From NCBI GenBank assembly GCA_031264045.1, contig JAISEQ010000361.1, forward strand, positions 1-34,681: DNA of 34,681 nt, read 5' to 3'. This DNA comes from Deltaproteobacteria bacterium (GTDB lineage: Bacteria > Desulfobacterota > Desulfarculia > Adiutricales > Adiutricaceae). Of this stretch, positions 17,097 to 25,549 are shown in pieces; position 1 is the first letter of the stretch; the number at the start of each line of letters is the position of its first letter. The notes under the pieces are model-generated. The model was not told the origin of the DNA. It worked only from the letters and a program-made list of their open reading frames with translations, and did not search any database. A program made the position numbers and the translations under genes.

Positions 17097-18959
17097 CTAG
17101 TGGCGGAAGGGCGGGTCCTTGGGCGGGACGGGGACGGGTCGGCAGAATCCCTCTATTTCGCACTCGGAGCACTCGTCGCACTCCTCCTCCGGGTACTCGG
17201 GGCTCTTCGAGCACTCGTCGAAGGAGGCGCAGCCTTCGCAGTCCCCGCAGTCCGGCTCCTCGTCAGCCTCTTCCTCCCCGTCCCCTCCGCCTGGCGTCTC
17301 CCCGTGAGGGGGATCGGGAGGCGACCAGGGCTCCCAGCCGTCGGCTGCCGGTCGGCGGCCGGAGCCTGAAGCGGCGGCCGGGGCCTTGCCGGGCACGTCA
17401 CCGCAGGCGCCCGGGCCGTCGTCCTCCGGATGCCGCGAGGCGAAGATCCAGTCGGAGTCCGCCGGCATGTCCTCCGCGGCGGCGAGCTCCCCGGAGACCG
17501 GTCTCAGGCGGCGGTCCTGGCCGGGGACTGCGCGGTCCGGATCCCCGGAGGTTCCGGAGGTTCCGGACGCCCATGGGGCCCCGGAGGCGCCCCGCGGTCC
17601 CGAGGCCCCCGACGCGTACGGGGGGGGCGGCCCCGAGCCCGTTCCGGAAGGGGGGGCGTCCGCCGTTGGGGGGGGGGCGGCGAACCGGGCCCCGCACGTG
17701 CCGGCCGTCCGCGCGGCAGGGTTCCCCGACCCGCCGGAGGCCCGGGAAGAAGAGGCCGAAGCCGAAGGGGAGGCGGCCCCCGAGGCGGAAGCCGTCCCGG
17801 ATCCCGAGGACGGCGCCGAAGCCGCATCCCGGGCGCCGCGACCCGCCGCCCCGGGGCCGCTCCGCCCGTTCCCTGACCGGAAGCCCTCCGGCGGCGGTTT
17901 CGTTGCCCGCGCGGCATCCCCCGTCTCCCGGACCTCGCTGGCCAGCCAGGGGAGGACGTCAGCCCCGCCTATCGCCACGGGATCGGAAAGCGTTCTGGCG
18001 AGCCGCGGGTTGGGGGCCGTGGAGAAGCGGAAGAACTCGTCCCTGGCCGCGGCCGTCTCCGCCGGCGTGGCCCCGGGGCCGGGCCCGGCCAGTATCGAGA
18101 GGGCCCGCGCCCTCTCCATCATCATCCCGGGGGAGTTGTAGGCCCAGCTCAGGAAGAGCGCCGCCTCGCCTCCCCCCTCCTGCCAGATTCTGGAGCCGAG
18201 GAAGGCGTCCGCGTAGCTCATGGCGCTGTAGAAGAGGGCCCTGCCGTCCGGGAGGTTCCATGCGGGCACGGGACCGCGGGCGCGCCTCAGGACTATCTCC
18301 GCGACGTACGGCTGGGAAATGAAGGCGCGGCGCAGCACCTGGGCGGATTCGGCGTGGCGTCCCTGGAGGAATCTCAAAAGCGCCTCCCCGTAGGCGGACT
18401 CGTAGGGCATGGGAACGGGCGGGGTCACGAAGAACTCCTCCGCCTCGTCCAGCTTCCCCAGGATCAGGAGGAGGTTTCCGACGTAGGCCCTCGCGTCGTC
18501 GGGGTTCCTCGCGTCCCATTCGGCGTGCCTCCGGCACATGGCCAGCGCCTCGGGGTATTTCCCGGCGTTCACGGTGGCGGCTATGAGGGCGTTGTGGCAG
18601 CTCAGGAAATGGATGGAGAGCTCGTCCTCGGGGTCCAGGGCTCCCCTGAAGCCCCCTATGAGCCTGAGGAGAGGCCCCATGCGGGCCGCGACGTCCCTCG
18701 CGAACTCCCCGCGGCCTCTTCCCCGGCGCTCAGCGAGCCTCGCGTCCAGGTACAGTGAAAGGGCGTCCAGGCGAAGCGGGTCGACGGCGAGTATCGCTCC
18801 GGAGGCCTCGGCGCAGGCCCCGGCCGTCAGCTCATGGCGGTAGAGACCCGCCGCGAGCCGGTCGGTCTCTCCCTTGGCGCGGCGGAGGGCCGATGCGTCC
18901 TCGGGCCTGAAGGCCCCCGTGGCGCCGCTCTCCTGGGTAAAGGCGAAGCGCAGGGACAT
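17097..18959 (-). CDS. Unrecognised protein: TPR-like domain, disordered linker, twin four-cysteine tail
   Basis: A 620-residue protein that I cannot assign. Residues 1 to about 350 are helical and TPR-like, with segments such as KYPEALAMCRRHAEWDARNPD and AYVGNLLLILGKLDEAEEFF that recall TPR/ST7-like proteins. Residues about 365-560 are Gly/Ser/Ala/Pro-rich and surely disordered. The tail is acidic and has eight cysteines at 571, 574, 577, 583, 594, 597, 600 and 606. They form two copies of CX2CX2CX5C separated by ten residues, followed by a Pro-rich end. That spacing suggests a metal or Fe-S site but matches no family I know. No signal peptide or membrane span is seen, so it is probably cytoplasmic. 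Start is ATG at 18957-18959. It has no operon partner. Confidence 0.8.
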   Translation of the reverse strand: MSLRFAFTQESGATGAFRPEDASALRRAKGETDRLAAGLYRHELTAGACAEASGAILAVDPLRLDALSLYLDARLAERRGRGRGEFARDVAARMGPLLRLIGGFRGALDPEDELSIHFLSCHNALIAATVNAGKYPEALAMCRRHAEWDARNPDDARAYVGNLLLILGKLDEAEEFFVTPPVPMPYESAYGEALLRFLQGRHAESAQVLRRAFISQPYVAEIVLRRARGPVPAWNLPDGRALFYSAMSYADAFLGSRIWQEGGGEAALFLSWAYNSPGMMMERARALSILAGPGPGATPAETAAARDEFFRFSTAPNPRLARTLSDPVAIGGADVLPWLASEVRETGDAARATKPPPEGFRSGNGRSGPGAAGRGARDAASAPSSGSGTASASGAASPSASASSSRASGGSGNPAARTAGTCGARFAAPPPTADAPPSGTGSGPPPPYASGASGPRGASGAPWASGTSGTSGDPDRAVPGQDRRLRPVSGELAAAEDMPADSDWIFASRHPEDDGPGACGDVPGKAPAAASGSGRRPAADGWEPWSPPDPPHGETPGGGDGEEEADEEPDCGDCEGCASFDECSKSPEYPEEECDECSECEIEGFCRPVPVPPKDPPFRH

Positions 18960-20046
18960 GTGCGGTCCGGATGCCCGGCTGCCTCCGGGCGGGAAAGTGG
19001 TTTTCTGTCATGTCCGGGCCGAGGGGCCGGCCGGGCGGGGGGAGGGGGTTCCGGTCCCGGCCGCCGGAAGGCCCGCGAGGTCCGCAGTCCTCCGGAAGGT
19101 CCGGGAATCCGGGGGTCGGGCGGCCGGGAGATCCGCTGTCCGGGCTGTCCGGAGGGTCGCGCCCGCGCCGTGATCCTTGGATGCGTATCCGGGCATTTTC
19201 CTTCAACGCGGGGGCAATTGCAAGGGATCCGCAGTTTCGCCCCCTGCCGCTGAAAGCCGTGCTGGCGCCCGGTTTCCGGGGTTTTCCGGTGGGGCGGCAG
19301 GATATTTCGCGCGAAAATATTTACCCGCGCTCCCGTCCGCATGACGTCAAACAATTAGAGGATACGCGGCTTTGAAGTCTTGTGCGCTGCGGTCGGGCGT
19401 ATGGTTACTGGCATAACGTCCGCTTGCGCCGTCAAGAAATCCAGATTCCGCGTCGCCGGAATCGTCCGCGCCGCGGGATTTGCCGATGGATCACCCGTCC
19501 CGCCGGTGCATCGGCTAACGCCTGAGCGCGGGACGGGCCGTAAGGATGCTTTTAAGGCGACTGAACACCGCGCCGGGTTTCCCGCCTCGGGATTTCCATC
19601 CGGCTCGGCTGCCGGTCCCGTCGCGCGGGGGCGACGGGCGTAGGCATCGGGCGCGGGAGGGAGTTGCGCCGGGGCGGGGATCCTGCGGGAAGCCGCAGGC
19701 TCCTGAAGGGGGAGAGACTTCCGCCGGGACGTTATTGTCCTTGCCCGGGAGCCTTCGGTGCCTCGGCCTGAGCCGGCGCCTGCGTACCGGGGCCTTCCCG
19801 GAAGGGCGCGCGTTGACCGCCGGACTCACCAGGCGGCTCGGACGGCCCATCGGCGCCTGCCGGTGCCACGGGCGGCGGCTCTTCGCGGTCTGAGCTGGCT
19901 TCGGGGTTATCCGGGACCTTCCGGGGGCCTTCCGGGGTTCCGGAGTTCCCCGTTCCGCCTCCCCTTCGATCCCCATGGGCACTGACCCGAGGGCCGGTCG
20001 GGGAAGGGCCCGGGGAGCGGCTTGCGGGGTGGGGGGAGGAAAACCC
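18960..20046. other. Gene-free spacer of about 1.1 kb
   Basis: Between the leftward TPR/cysteine-rich gene and the tRNA promoter. The first 230 bases are G-rich on the plus strand. About 19290-19440 is less GC-rich and holds a palindrome (19305-19316). On the minus strand a TTGACG (plus 19345-19350) lies upstream of it, without a properly spaced -10. The rest is GC-rich with no plausible protein. Confidence 0.5.
19303..19320. promoter_or_regulatory. Perfect palindrome TTTCGCGCGAAA with AT flanks, operator-like
   Basis: The 12-base core at 19305-19316 is perfectly self-complementary, and the flanks (ATA left, ATAT right) extend the symmetry with a one-base shift. It sits in AT-richer DNA about 345 bases upstream of the TPR/cysteine-rich gene and near a TTGACG string, so it could bind a dimeric regulator. 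Function is unknown. Confidence 0.3.
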
Positions 20047-20075
20047 TTGCCAATCGGTTTCTCACCGAGTAGAAT
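20047..20075 (+). promoter_or_regulatory. Promoter of the tRNA-Pro gene
   Basis: TTGCCA (20047-20052), a 17-base spacer, and TAGAAT (20070-20075). Transcription would begin near 20082, about ten bases before the mature tRNA. Spacing and both boxes fit sigma-70 well. Confidence 0.75.
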
Positions 20076-20092
20076 CTGTTGCCTTTGAATGT

Positions 20093-20169
20093 CGGGGCGT
20101 GGCGCAGCCTGGTAGCGCGGCTGCTTTGGGAGCAGTAGGACGGAGGTTCAAATCCTCTCGCCCCGACCA
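20093..20169 (+). tRNA. tRNA-Pro (anticodon UGG)
   Basis: The 77-base gene folds into a full cloverleaf. The acceptor stem is CGGGGCG with CGCCCCG. The D arm contains GCGC-AGCCTGGTA-GCGC, the anticodon stem is GCTGC/GCAGT with loop TTTGGGA, and the T arm contains GGTTCAAATCC. The anticodon is TGG, read as proline. Discriminator A is followed by an encoded CCA (20167-20169). It has its own promoter upstream and a terminator-like hairpin starting six bases downstream, with a cyclophilin gene 48 bases after its end. Confidence 0.97.
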
Positions 20170-20174
20170 AGCCG

Positions 20175-20197
20175 AGCCCCCCGCTGGGGGGCTTCTT
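20175..20197 (+). terminator. Hairpin between tRNA-Pro and the cyclophilin gene
   Basis: Eight-bp stem AGCCCCCC/GGGGGGCT with loop GCT, followed by TCTT. It lies six bases past the tRNA CCA and 20 bases before the cyclophilin ATG. The T tract is poor, so it could end most tRNA transcripts, let some through, or serve as a processing site. Confidence 0.6.
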
Positions 20198-20217
20198 AAT
20201 CCGGAAGGTGACACACC

Positions 20218-20826
20218 ATGCCGCGCATCCCGAGGAAAACCATGATCATGCCGCTTCTCGCGGCCCTGGCCGTTGCGGCCGGGATCGCCGTAATAGCACC
20301 GTCCTCCGCCTCTGCCCAGGAGGCCCCCGCCGCCCGCCAGATCGCGGTCTTCGACACCACGATGGGCACATTCGAGGTGGAGCTCTACAACGACCTGGCC
20401 CCGAAGACGGCGGGCAACTTCGCGACGCTCGCCGAGCGCAAGTTCTACGACGGAACCATTTTCCACCGCGTCATTGACGACTTCATGATCCAGGGGGGCG
20501 ACCCCGAAGGCCGCGGCACCGGAGGCCCGGGCTACACCATCGAAGACGAGTTCGGCGAGGGGCTCAAGCACGATTCCGAGGGCATCCTCTCCATGGCCAA
20601 CTCCGGCCCGAACTCCGGCGGATCCCAGTTCTTCATAACGCTTGTCCCCACCTCCTGGCTGGACGGCAAGCACGCCATCTTCGGGCACGTCGTCTCGGGC
20701 ATGGACGTGGTGAAGAGCATAGGCAAGACCCCGGTTGACAGATCGGACAGGCCCAGGACCCAGGTGAAGATAAACTCCGTGACCATCAAGGGCGGCCCCG
20801 GCGAGGAGTCCTCGTCGGGCGAGTAG
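20218..20826 (+). CDS. Secreted peptidyl-prolyl cis-trans isomerase, cyclophilin type
   Basis: Cyclophilin that speeds proline isomerisation during folding, here exported. The 202-residue precursor starts with a positively charged, hydrophobic signal peptide likely cut after SASA (about residue 33), so it acts in the periplasm like PpiA. The cyclophilin core is complete: FHRVIDDFMIQGGDP holds the catalytic Arg, and GSQFFIT and WLDGKHAIFGHV follow. It is the short bacterial form. The C-terminus is a polar Gly/Glu/Ser tail. The ATG at 20218 follows GGAAGGTG. No separate promoter is apparent between the tRNA-Pro hairpin and the start, so readthrough from the tRNA promoter is likely. A strong terminator lies 150 bases after the stop. 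Confidence 0.95.
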   Translation: MPRIPRKTMIMPLLAALAVAAGIAVIAPSSASAQEAPAARQIAVFDTTMGTFEVELYNDLAPKTAGNFATLAERKFYDGTIFHRVIDDFMIQGGDPEGRGTGGPGYTIEDEFGEGLKHDSEGILSMANSGPNSGGSQFFITLVPTSWLDGKHAIFGHVVSGMDVVKSIGKTPVDRSDRPRTQVKINSVTIKGGPGEESSSGE

Positions 20827-20975
20827 CCGCCGGGCGGCTGGTCGGCCGGACATAGGCGGCCGGTGCCTTCCGCCTGCAGGGCAGGCCGGCCTGCCCGGGC
20901 CCTCATGATCGGTCAGGGGACTTCGGGAACGGTCGGGAACGGCAGGAACCGGCACGACAGGACGAGACGATACGC

Positions 20976-21024
20976 GCAGGGGGACCTCCCGGAACAGCTC
21001 CGGCGGGTCCCCCTGCTTTTTTTT
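20976..21024 (+). terminator. Strong intrinsic terminator
   Basis: Perfect 10-bp stem GCAGGGGGAC/GTCCCCCTGC (20976-20985 with 21007-21016) followed by eight T residues. It is the clearest terminator in the window. It ends the cyclophilin transcript after about 150 untranslated bases, or a small RNA derived from that 3' region. Confidence 0.88.
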
Positions 21025-21130
21025 CTGGGTGCCGGGGCACTCTCCGTTTTTTGTCGGTTCGGGAGCTGTCGTTGATATTTCTGATGTCCCCGCCATATGG
21101 TTGAAATGCGCATGGATGGCCACATCTGGT

Positions 21131-21216
21131 ATTATTGCTGATATGAATATCTTTAGATATCAGCTTTTTATATATTTTTGATGATTAAAATGCTATGTTA
21201 TTAAATTATTGCTGAT
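21131..21216. repeat. 12-bp direct repeat ATTATTGCTGAT flanking an AT-rich 62-bp segment
   Basis: The same 12 bases lie at 21131-21142 and 21205-21216, with almost pure AT sequence between them. They could be a short target duplication or a replication-slippage product. No transposase lies between. Confidence 0.7.
21137..21169 (+). terminator. AT-rich hairpin followed by T5
   Basis: Arms GCTGATAT (21137-21144) and ATATCAGC (21157-21164) pair perfectly around a 12-base loop, then TTTTT follows. It looks like an intrinsic terminator of low-GC DNA and may have arrived with the island. No gene directly upstream needs it. Confidence 0.5.
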
Positions 21217-21683
21217 GAAGCCCCGTCTGAGCTCCCGTTTGGGTGCCCTGCGGCCGCAAGGCGGATGCCGGCGTCCGGTCCGGACGGACGTGCCCGATTT
21301 CACCTTTAGGCTCCGGCAAATTTTGAGTTTCCGGACGGAGGGGCCTGGCATCATTTGCGGAGGCCTGCAGCGGCCCGTCCTGCGGTTCCGGCTGCCGGTC
21401 GGCGGGGAAAGTCGGGATCCGATAAAGAATGGAGAAAGACCGCACCGCCGGAGCCCAAACCGGACATCGGCACCGGGTACGGCGAAAGTTTGCCCGAATC
21501 GCTCAAAAAACGGGTCAACCGGACATCCTCCGTTGAAAGTCATATTCCGCTCCAAAGGGCCGTTATGGTATGACGGCGACATTTGGTGTGCCTGTGCAGT
21601 TCTGCGCCTGGGTCATGTGCGGCGGCGCATCGACTGCCGCTGTTTAATTTTTAACTACAAGACCTGCGATTCACGGGGACGGC

Positions 21684-22138
21684 ATGAAACTGGAAAATCT
21701 GTCGGTCACCGATCGGAGATTCCGGAATCTCAGGGATGGCAGTTTTCTCAACATCCACAAGACGGAATGCATCTGCAATATTCTTAACGTTTTCAATTGC
21801 AGTTTTTGCTTTCTGTCACGGCCCAGGAGGTTCGGCAAGACGCTTCTGCTTGATACCATACGCGAGCTGTTCCAGGGCGACCGGAAGCTTTTCAGGGGAC
21901 TCTGGATCGACAGAAGCGACTGCAGGTTCGAAAAGCACCCGGTCCTGAACTTCAACATGGCCTATGCAAAGATATCCTCCTCTGACGACCTTATCCGCAG
22001 GATCGCGGATGTTTTGAGAGATATGTCTGTTCAGCAGGACGTGAGCGTAACTTCGAATTCTTTCGACATGATGCTGGAGCAGCCTTCAGAAGGTATTTAC
22101 AGCAAGCAAGGTGTAGGCGTTTCCATCCTGGTTGACGA
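21684..22138 (+). pseudogene. Broken AAA-ATPase-like gene, 5' part only
   Basis: The first 152 codons align without gaps to the intact copy downstream (22896-24611). They share the N-terminal LTD/VTD-RSFR-like start, the Walker A-like RPRRFGKT (46-53), the LFQGDRKLF and KHPVLNFNMAY segments, and ILVDE of Walker B (148-152). Immediately after that the similarity ends and a stop follows at 22155-22157, so the rest of the ATPase domain and the whole nuclease domain are missing. The start ATG at 21684 matches the intact copy. The break coincides with the start of intron-like sequence at 22139. Base composition is lower in GC than the surrounding chromosome, as in the intact copy. Confidence 0.85.
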
Positions 22139-22650
22139 GTGCGATTTAAGCCTATGACCGGCAATCTGGTTCACTGCGGCATGGTCGGTAACGAGAGCGA
22201 GCCGGTTTCGGCTTGGCTCATGCGGATGGAACCTCCTCGCTATCGGGACCGATCGGCGTAAGGGACGAGAAGCGACCGGATGTTGAAATTTTCATCCGGA
22301 AACCTGTCTGACGTATCGGTCGACAATGTTGACATCCATCGGCCAGCGGAACTTATCCGGAGAGTTCGCTTCAGATATCTCGCTTGAGTCGTGCAGAGAA
22401 TGCCGAGAACGAAAGGGGGGGAGCCGGAGCTATCGAGAAGGCGTCCTGCGTTGCCGCAAGTCGGTGCCCGGACCGTGGCTCAGACATTAGAGTCGCTCCA
22501 GGCTCCAGTCTTTGAAGACGCGACCGATGCGGCCGAACTGACGGGTGGGACAGTCTCCTTGCAGGATACTTCAGAAACCTAATCCCGGAGATGCCAACCC
22601 GTCCCAGGGGAAAAGCATGTATCTGACAGAAGCTGGAAGTGCAGACTTAA
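22139..22650 (+). mobile_element. Possible group II intron stub (5' ribozyme part)
   Basis: Exactly where the ATPase frame loses homology, the sequence reads GTGCGATTTAAGCC, a start of the GUGYG form used by group II introns. Further in, short strings resemble conserved domain I parts as I recall them from the lactococcal Ll.LtrB intron: a TCGACAATGTTGACAT segment near 22319 and ATGCCGAGAACG near 22400. No reverse transcriptase, no domain V hairpin and no second half of the ATPase gene follow, so at most a 5' remnant remains. The right edge is approximate. The 63-codon open frame at 22391-22582 is not a protein I recognise. The rest, to 22895, is AT-rich with nothing recognised. The identification rests on memory of intron sequence, not on a search. 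Confidence 0.4.
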
Positions 22651-22895
22651 AAGTGGAAGCCTGATGTCTCCGAGGATGCCAGCTCCGGCGGCTGATGGTT
22701 GTCAGCGCAAATCAAAAACCGTGCCAACTATTTAGCTTCTGATGCAAGTTATATGATGAATATTCGGCTTTTATATGTCATAATTAATTTGTCAGGATAA
22801 ACTGTTCCCTCCGGATCCTGGCGGCTACGTGCAGCGGCATCTCGTCAGCGACAGATTAATTTCGAACCCTGATGCAGGAGCTCAACGAAAATATT

Positions 22896-24611
22896 ATGGA
22901 ACTGGATAAATTGCCCTTAACTGATCGGTCATTTAGGGATATACGAGAGAATAATTATCTCTACATCGACAAGACTGAATATATCTACAAGATTCTTAAT
23001 GTTTTCAATTATAACTGTTGCTTTCTGTCCCGTCCCAGGCGCTTCGGCAAGACGCTTTTGCTTAAGACAATCAATGCCTTGTTTCAGGGTGACCGGAAGC
23101 TTTTCAGTGGGCTGTGGATCGACAAAAGCGATTACCAGTTCGAAAAGCACCCGGTCCTGAACTTCAACATGGCATACAGCGAGATCTACACCAAGGATGA
23201 TCTCATCTCAAGGATCAAGACGGACTTGCGGAACGCTGGTGATTTGGAGGAGATTAAGATAAACGCAACTTCCTACGGTGAGATGCTGGGGGAGCTTCTG
23301 AAAGGTATCTCGTTGAAGTATGGAGTCGATGCCGTCATCCTGGTGGACGAGTATGATGCTCCGGTGGCCAGAAATATATCGGATCGAACGCTTGCCGCTG
23401 CCAACCGGGACGTCCTGCATGATTTTTACCAGTCCATGAAAACCAACATTGACTCCATTCACTTCGTCTTCGTCACTGGTATAACCAGATTTGCCATGTC
23501 CAGCTTTGACTCCGGACCAAACAACTTCATGGACATTTCACTTCAACCTGAATTGGCAGGAATCTGCGGGTTCACCCCACGCGAGCTGGACAACTATTTC
23601 GGGGACAGGATGGAGCAGATTCTCCAAAAGCTGAAAGACGATGAGGCAGTTGCCGCGAACGCCGATGTTGATGATTTGAAGAAGATAATCTTTGATTGGT
23701 ACGACGGGTACAACTGGCTGGGGCCCGAGCACGTCCTTAATCCATACTCGATACTGTATTTTTTTGCTCGAAAAGAATTCGATGCATACTGGCCTGTTTC
23801 AGGATATACTTCCCACCTGAGAGCCCTCGTAAGGGAAAATCCGCAAAAGTTTCTTCAGCCTCGGCTGGACAGTTATACTTCAGCTGAACTCGGAATATCA
23901 CATCTCGACAATCTCAAACCTGTCCCCGTGCTGTTCCACAGCGGTTATTTGACAATTGACCGCAAAATATCCAATAATATCCGTTCTGAAGGCAGAACTA
24001 AGGTAGTCAAGACGTTCACTTTCAGGACACCCAACTGGGAAGTCGAACAAAATTTCAGAGCATCACTTTTCAAGGATGCTTTCGCCCCGGAAGAGTCGTA
24101 TTTAAGCGCTTTGACGGAGCTCCTTCCGGAAGCCCTGTTGGAGAAAAACTCCGAAAACGTGTCAGATCTTCTGCATGACCTTCTTTCCTCAATATCTTTC
24201 GGGCAGCACGCAAGTTCCGGACAGCGTATTTTTTCTGAAAAATATTACCATTCAATAATCCATGCCTCTTTGCTCGCGGCGGGTTTTGAAGTCTACAGCC
24301 AGGGGTCTGGTGCCCATGGCATGTCCGACATCACATTGTTCCTTACAGATAGAGTACGCGTTGTAATAGAGCTGAAATACTGCAGTGCTGACAGTGATGT
24401 ATCCGACTACTATTCATCCCAAGCCGGAAAGGCGCAGTCGGAAAATGAACGCTCGGCAAAGGAGTTTACTGCCGCTCTCGATAGGGCGGAAAAACAGATA
24501 ATTGCAAACGACTACGCCGGACCATACAGAGCGAACCGATGCGAGGTGATATGCATGGCCCTCGCGCTCCGGGGCAGGGACGAGGTGAAGGTCCGTTTTT
24601 TAGATCTTTAG
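22896..24611 (+). CDS. AAA-ATPase-like / PD-(D/E)XK nuclease fusion protein
   Basis: An intact 571-residue member of the AAA-ATPase-like plus PD-(D/E)XK family (the DUF1703-type architecture). The ATPase part has a Walker A-like RPRRFGKT (46-53) and Walker B ILVDEYD (148-154). The C-terminal nuclease-like part shows Asp478 (SDITL) and ELK at 492-494, the D...ExK catalytic pattern. The biochemical role of the family is unsettled; nucleic acid cleavage coupled to ATP is an inference. The ATG at 22896 aligns with the start of the broken copy; an ATG at 22872 would add eight residues. Neither has a well-placed ribosome site. The gene is clearly richer in A and T than the chromosome and sits in an AT-rich island, so it was probably acquired. 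No operon partner is present. Confidence 0.88.
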   Translation: MELDKLPLTDRSFRDIRENNYLYIDKTEYIYKILNVFNYNCCFLSRPRRFGKTLLLKTINALFQGDRKLFSGLWIDKSDYQFEKHPVLNFNMAYSEIYTKDDLISRIKTDLRNAGDLEEIKINATSYGEMLGELLKGISLKYGVDAVILVDEYDAPVARNISDRTLAAANRDVLHDFYQSMKTNIDSIHFVFVTGITRFAMSSFDSGPNNFMDISLQPELAGICGFTPRELDNYFGDRMEQILQKLKDDEAVAANADVDDLKKIIFDWYDGYNWLGPEHVLNPYSILYFFARKEFDAYWPVSGYTSHLRALVRENPQKFLQPRLDSYTSAELGISHLDNLKPVPVLFHSGYLTIDRKISNNIRSEGRTKVVKTFTFRTPNWEVEQNFRASLFKDAFAPEESYLSALTELLPEALLEKNSENVSDLLHDLLSSISFGQHASSGQRIFSEKYYHSIIHASLLAAGFEVYSQGSGAHGMSDITLFLTDRVRVVIELKYCSADSDVSDYYSSQAGKAQSENERSAKEFTAALDRAEKQIIANDYAGPYRANRCEVICMALALRGRDEVKVRFLDL

Positions 24612-25549
24612 TCTTTTGTTTTCTTTGAGGCGTTTTATACTCTATGTTTCGCTGTAAATATTTTTTAAACAATAGTTTCTGTTTTTGTATAGAGTATTTG
24701 GGAAACCGGCAGTGTCATAAATCATATCCGGGTTTTCCATGTTGGGATGATCTGGAAATTTTCAGCATCATGACCGGGTGCCCTCTGATTTTGTTTGTCC
24801 AGTCTGAGGCAATGGGCTGGTTCGCGATAAGGGCGGCGCGGGGACTCTTCCGGCATCGGCGGCGTGTAGCTGAGCGGCCGGCCAGGCCGTTGTCCAGCGT
24901 TCCAGTATGAACCGGCGCTGAAATACGGATTTTCGGGAAAGCCTACCGTGACGGGATGCGGCGCTCATTCCTCCGTACGAAATCCCTCCGGGCGGATCAG
25001 AATCGTTCCTTCCGGGAGGAGCATCGATCCCCCGGGCTGAGCGCCGCGCTCCCTACGGGCGGAGCGGAAACGCTTTCCGGAACTGACCGGCATTAAGGCC
25101 GGTCCGTCCGGTTCGGCGTCATGGCATTGCGGTGCACGGTCATGTCCGGCGCATGCCCGGCGGCTTATTTCCGAGAGCCGCAAAGGGGAGCGCGAACAGC
25201 GGCGGCGAGAAATTCCCGGGTGCGCGCTGGCGGGCATTCCGTGATGCCGGGATCGAGCCGATCCTGTCCGGTATCCCGCATCGGCGCCTTTAGAGGGTGC
25301 CGAGGCGAGTTCCGGGAAGCCGAAGCATGTTCCTGGACGGTTCCTGAACCGGACGGGCTGGACCGCGCGGGACCGGGGCGGTCGTACGGCCCGAGCTTTC
25401 CAGGCCGGGCCGCTGGCGGCCTTCCGTTCCTCCGAGACCTTGAAAAGCGAGGCGTTTCCGGGTTCCGGGATTCGGGACCGGTGCCGGGAGCGGTGCCCCG
25501 CTTTTTAAGCCCTCGGAAGCGCCGGGCCGGTCGGGAGGACGGACGGCGT
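24612..25549. other. Gene-free spacer of about 0.9 kb
   Basis: The first 150 bases remain AT-rich and finish the island; from about 24800 onward composition returns to GC-rich. Short open frames here have no recognisable content. No terminator with a T tract was found for the ATPase-nuclease gene or for larE, which ends at 25550 from the other side. Confidence 0.5.

Larger units (their letters stand above)
21025..21683. other. AT-rich entry to the acquired island, no gene
   Basis: About 660 bases between the cyclophilin terminator and the broken ATPase gene. The stretch 21105-21225 is very AT-rich and holds a hairpin with T tract and a 12-bp direct repeat. The remainder is mixed and its open frames look like chance. 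No insertion-sequence end was recognised. Confidence 0.45.

Noticed and set aside
21209-21787. A 192-codon plus-strand frame entering the broken ATPase gene
   Set aside because: It overlaps the real start out of frame and has Arg/Gly-rich, structureless content.
22391-22582. A 63-codon open frame between the two ATPase copies
   Set aside because: No recognisable protein features and no ribosome site; it fits better within a non-coding intron remnant.
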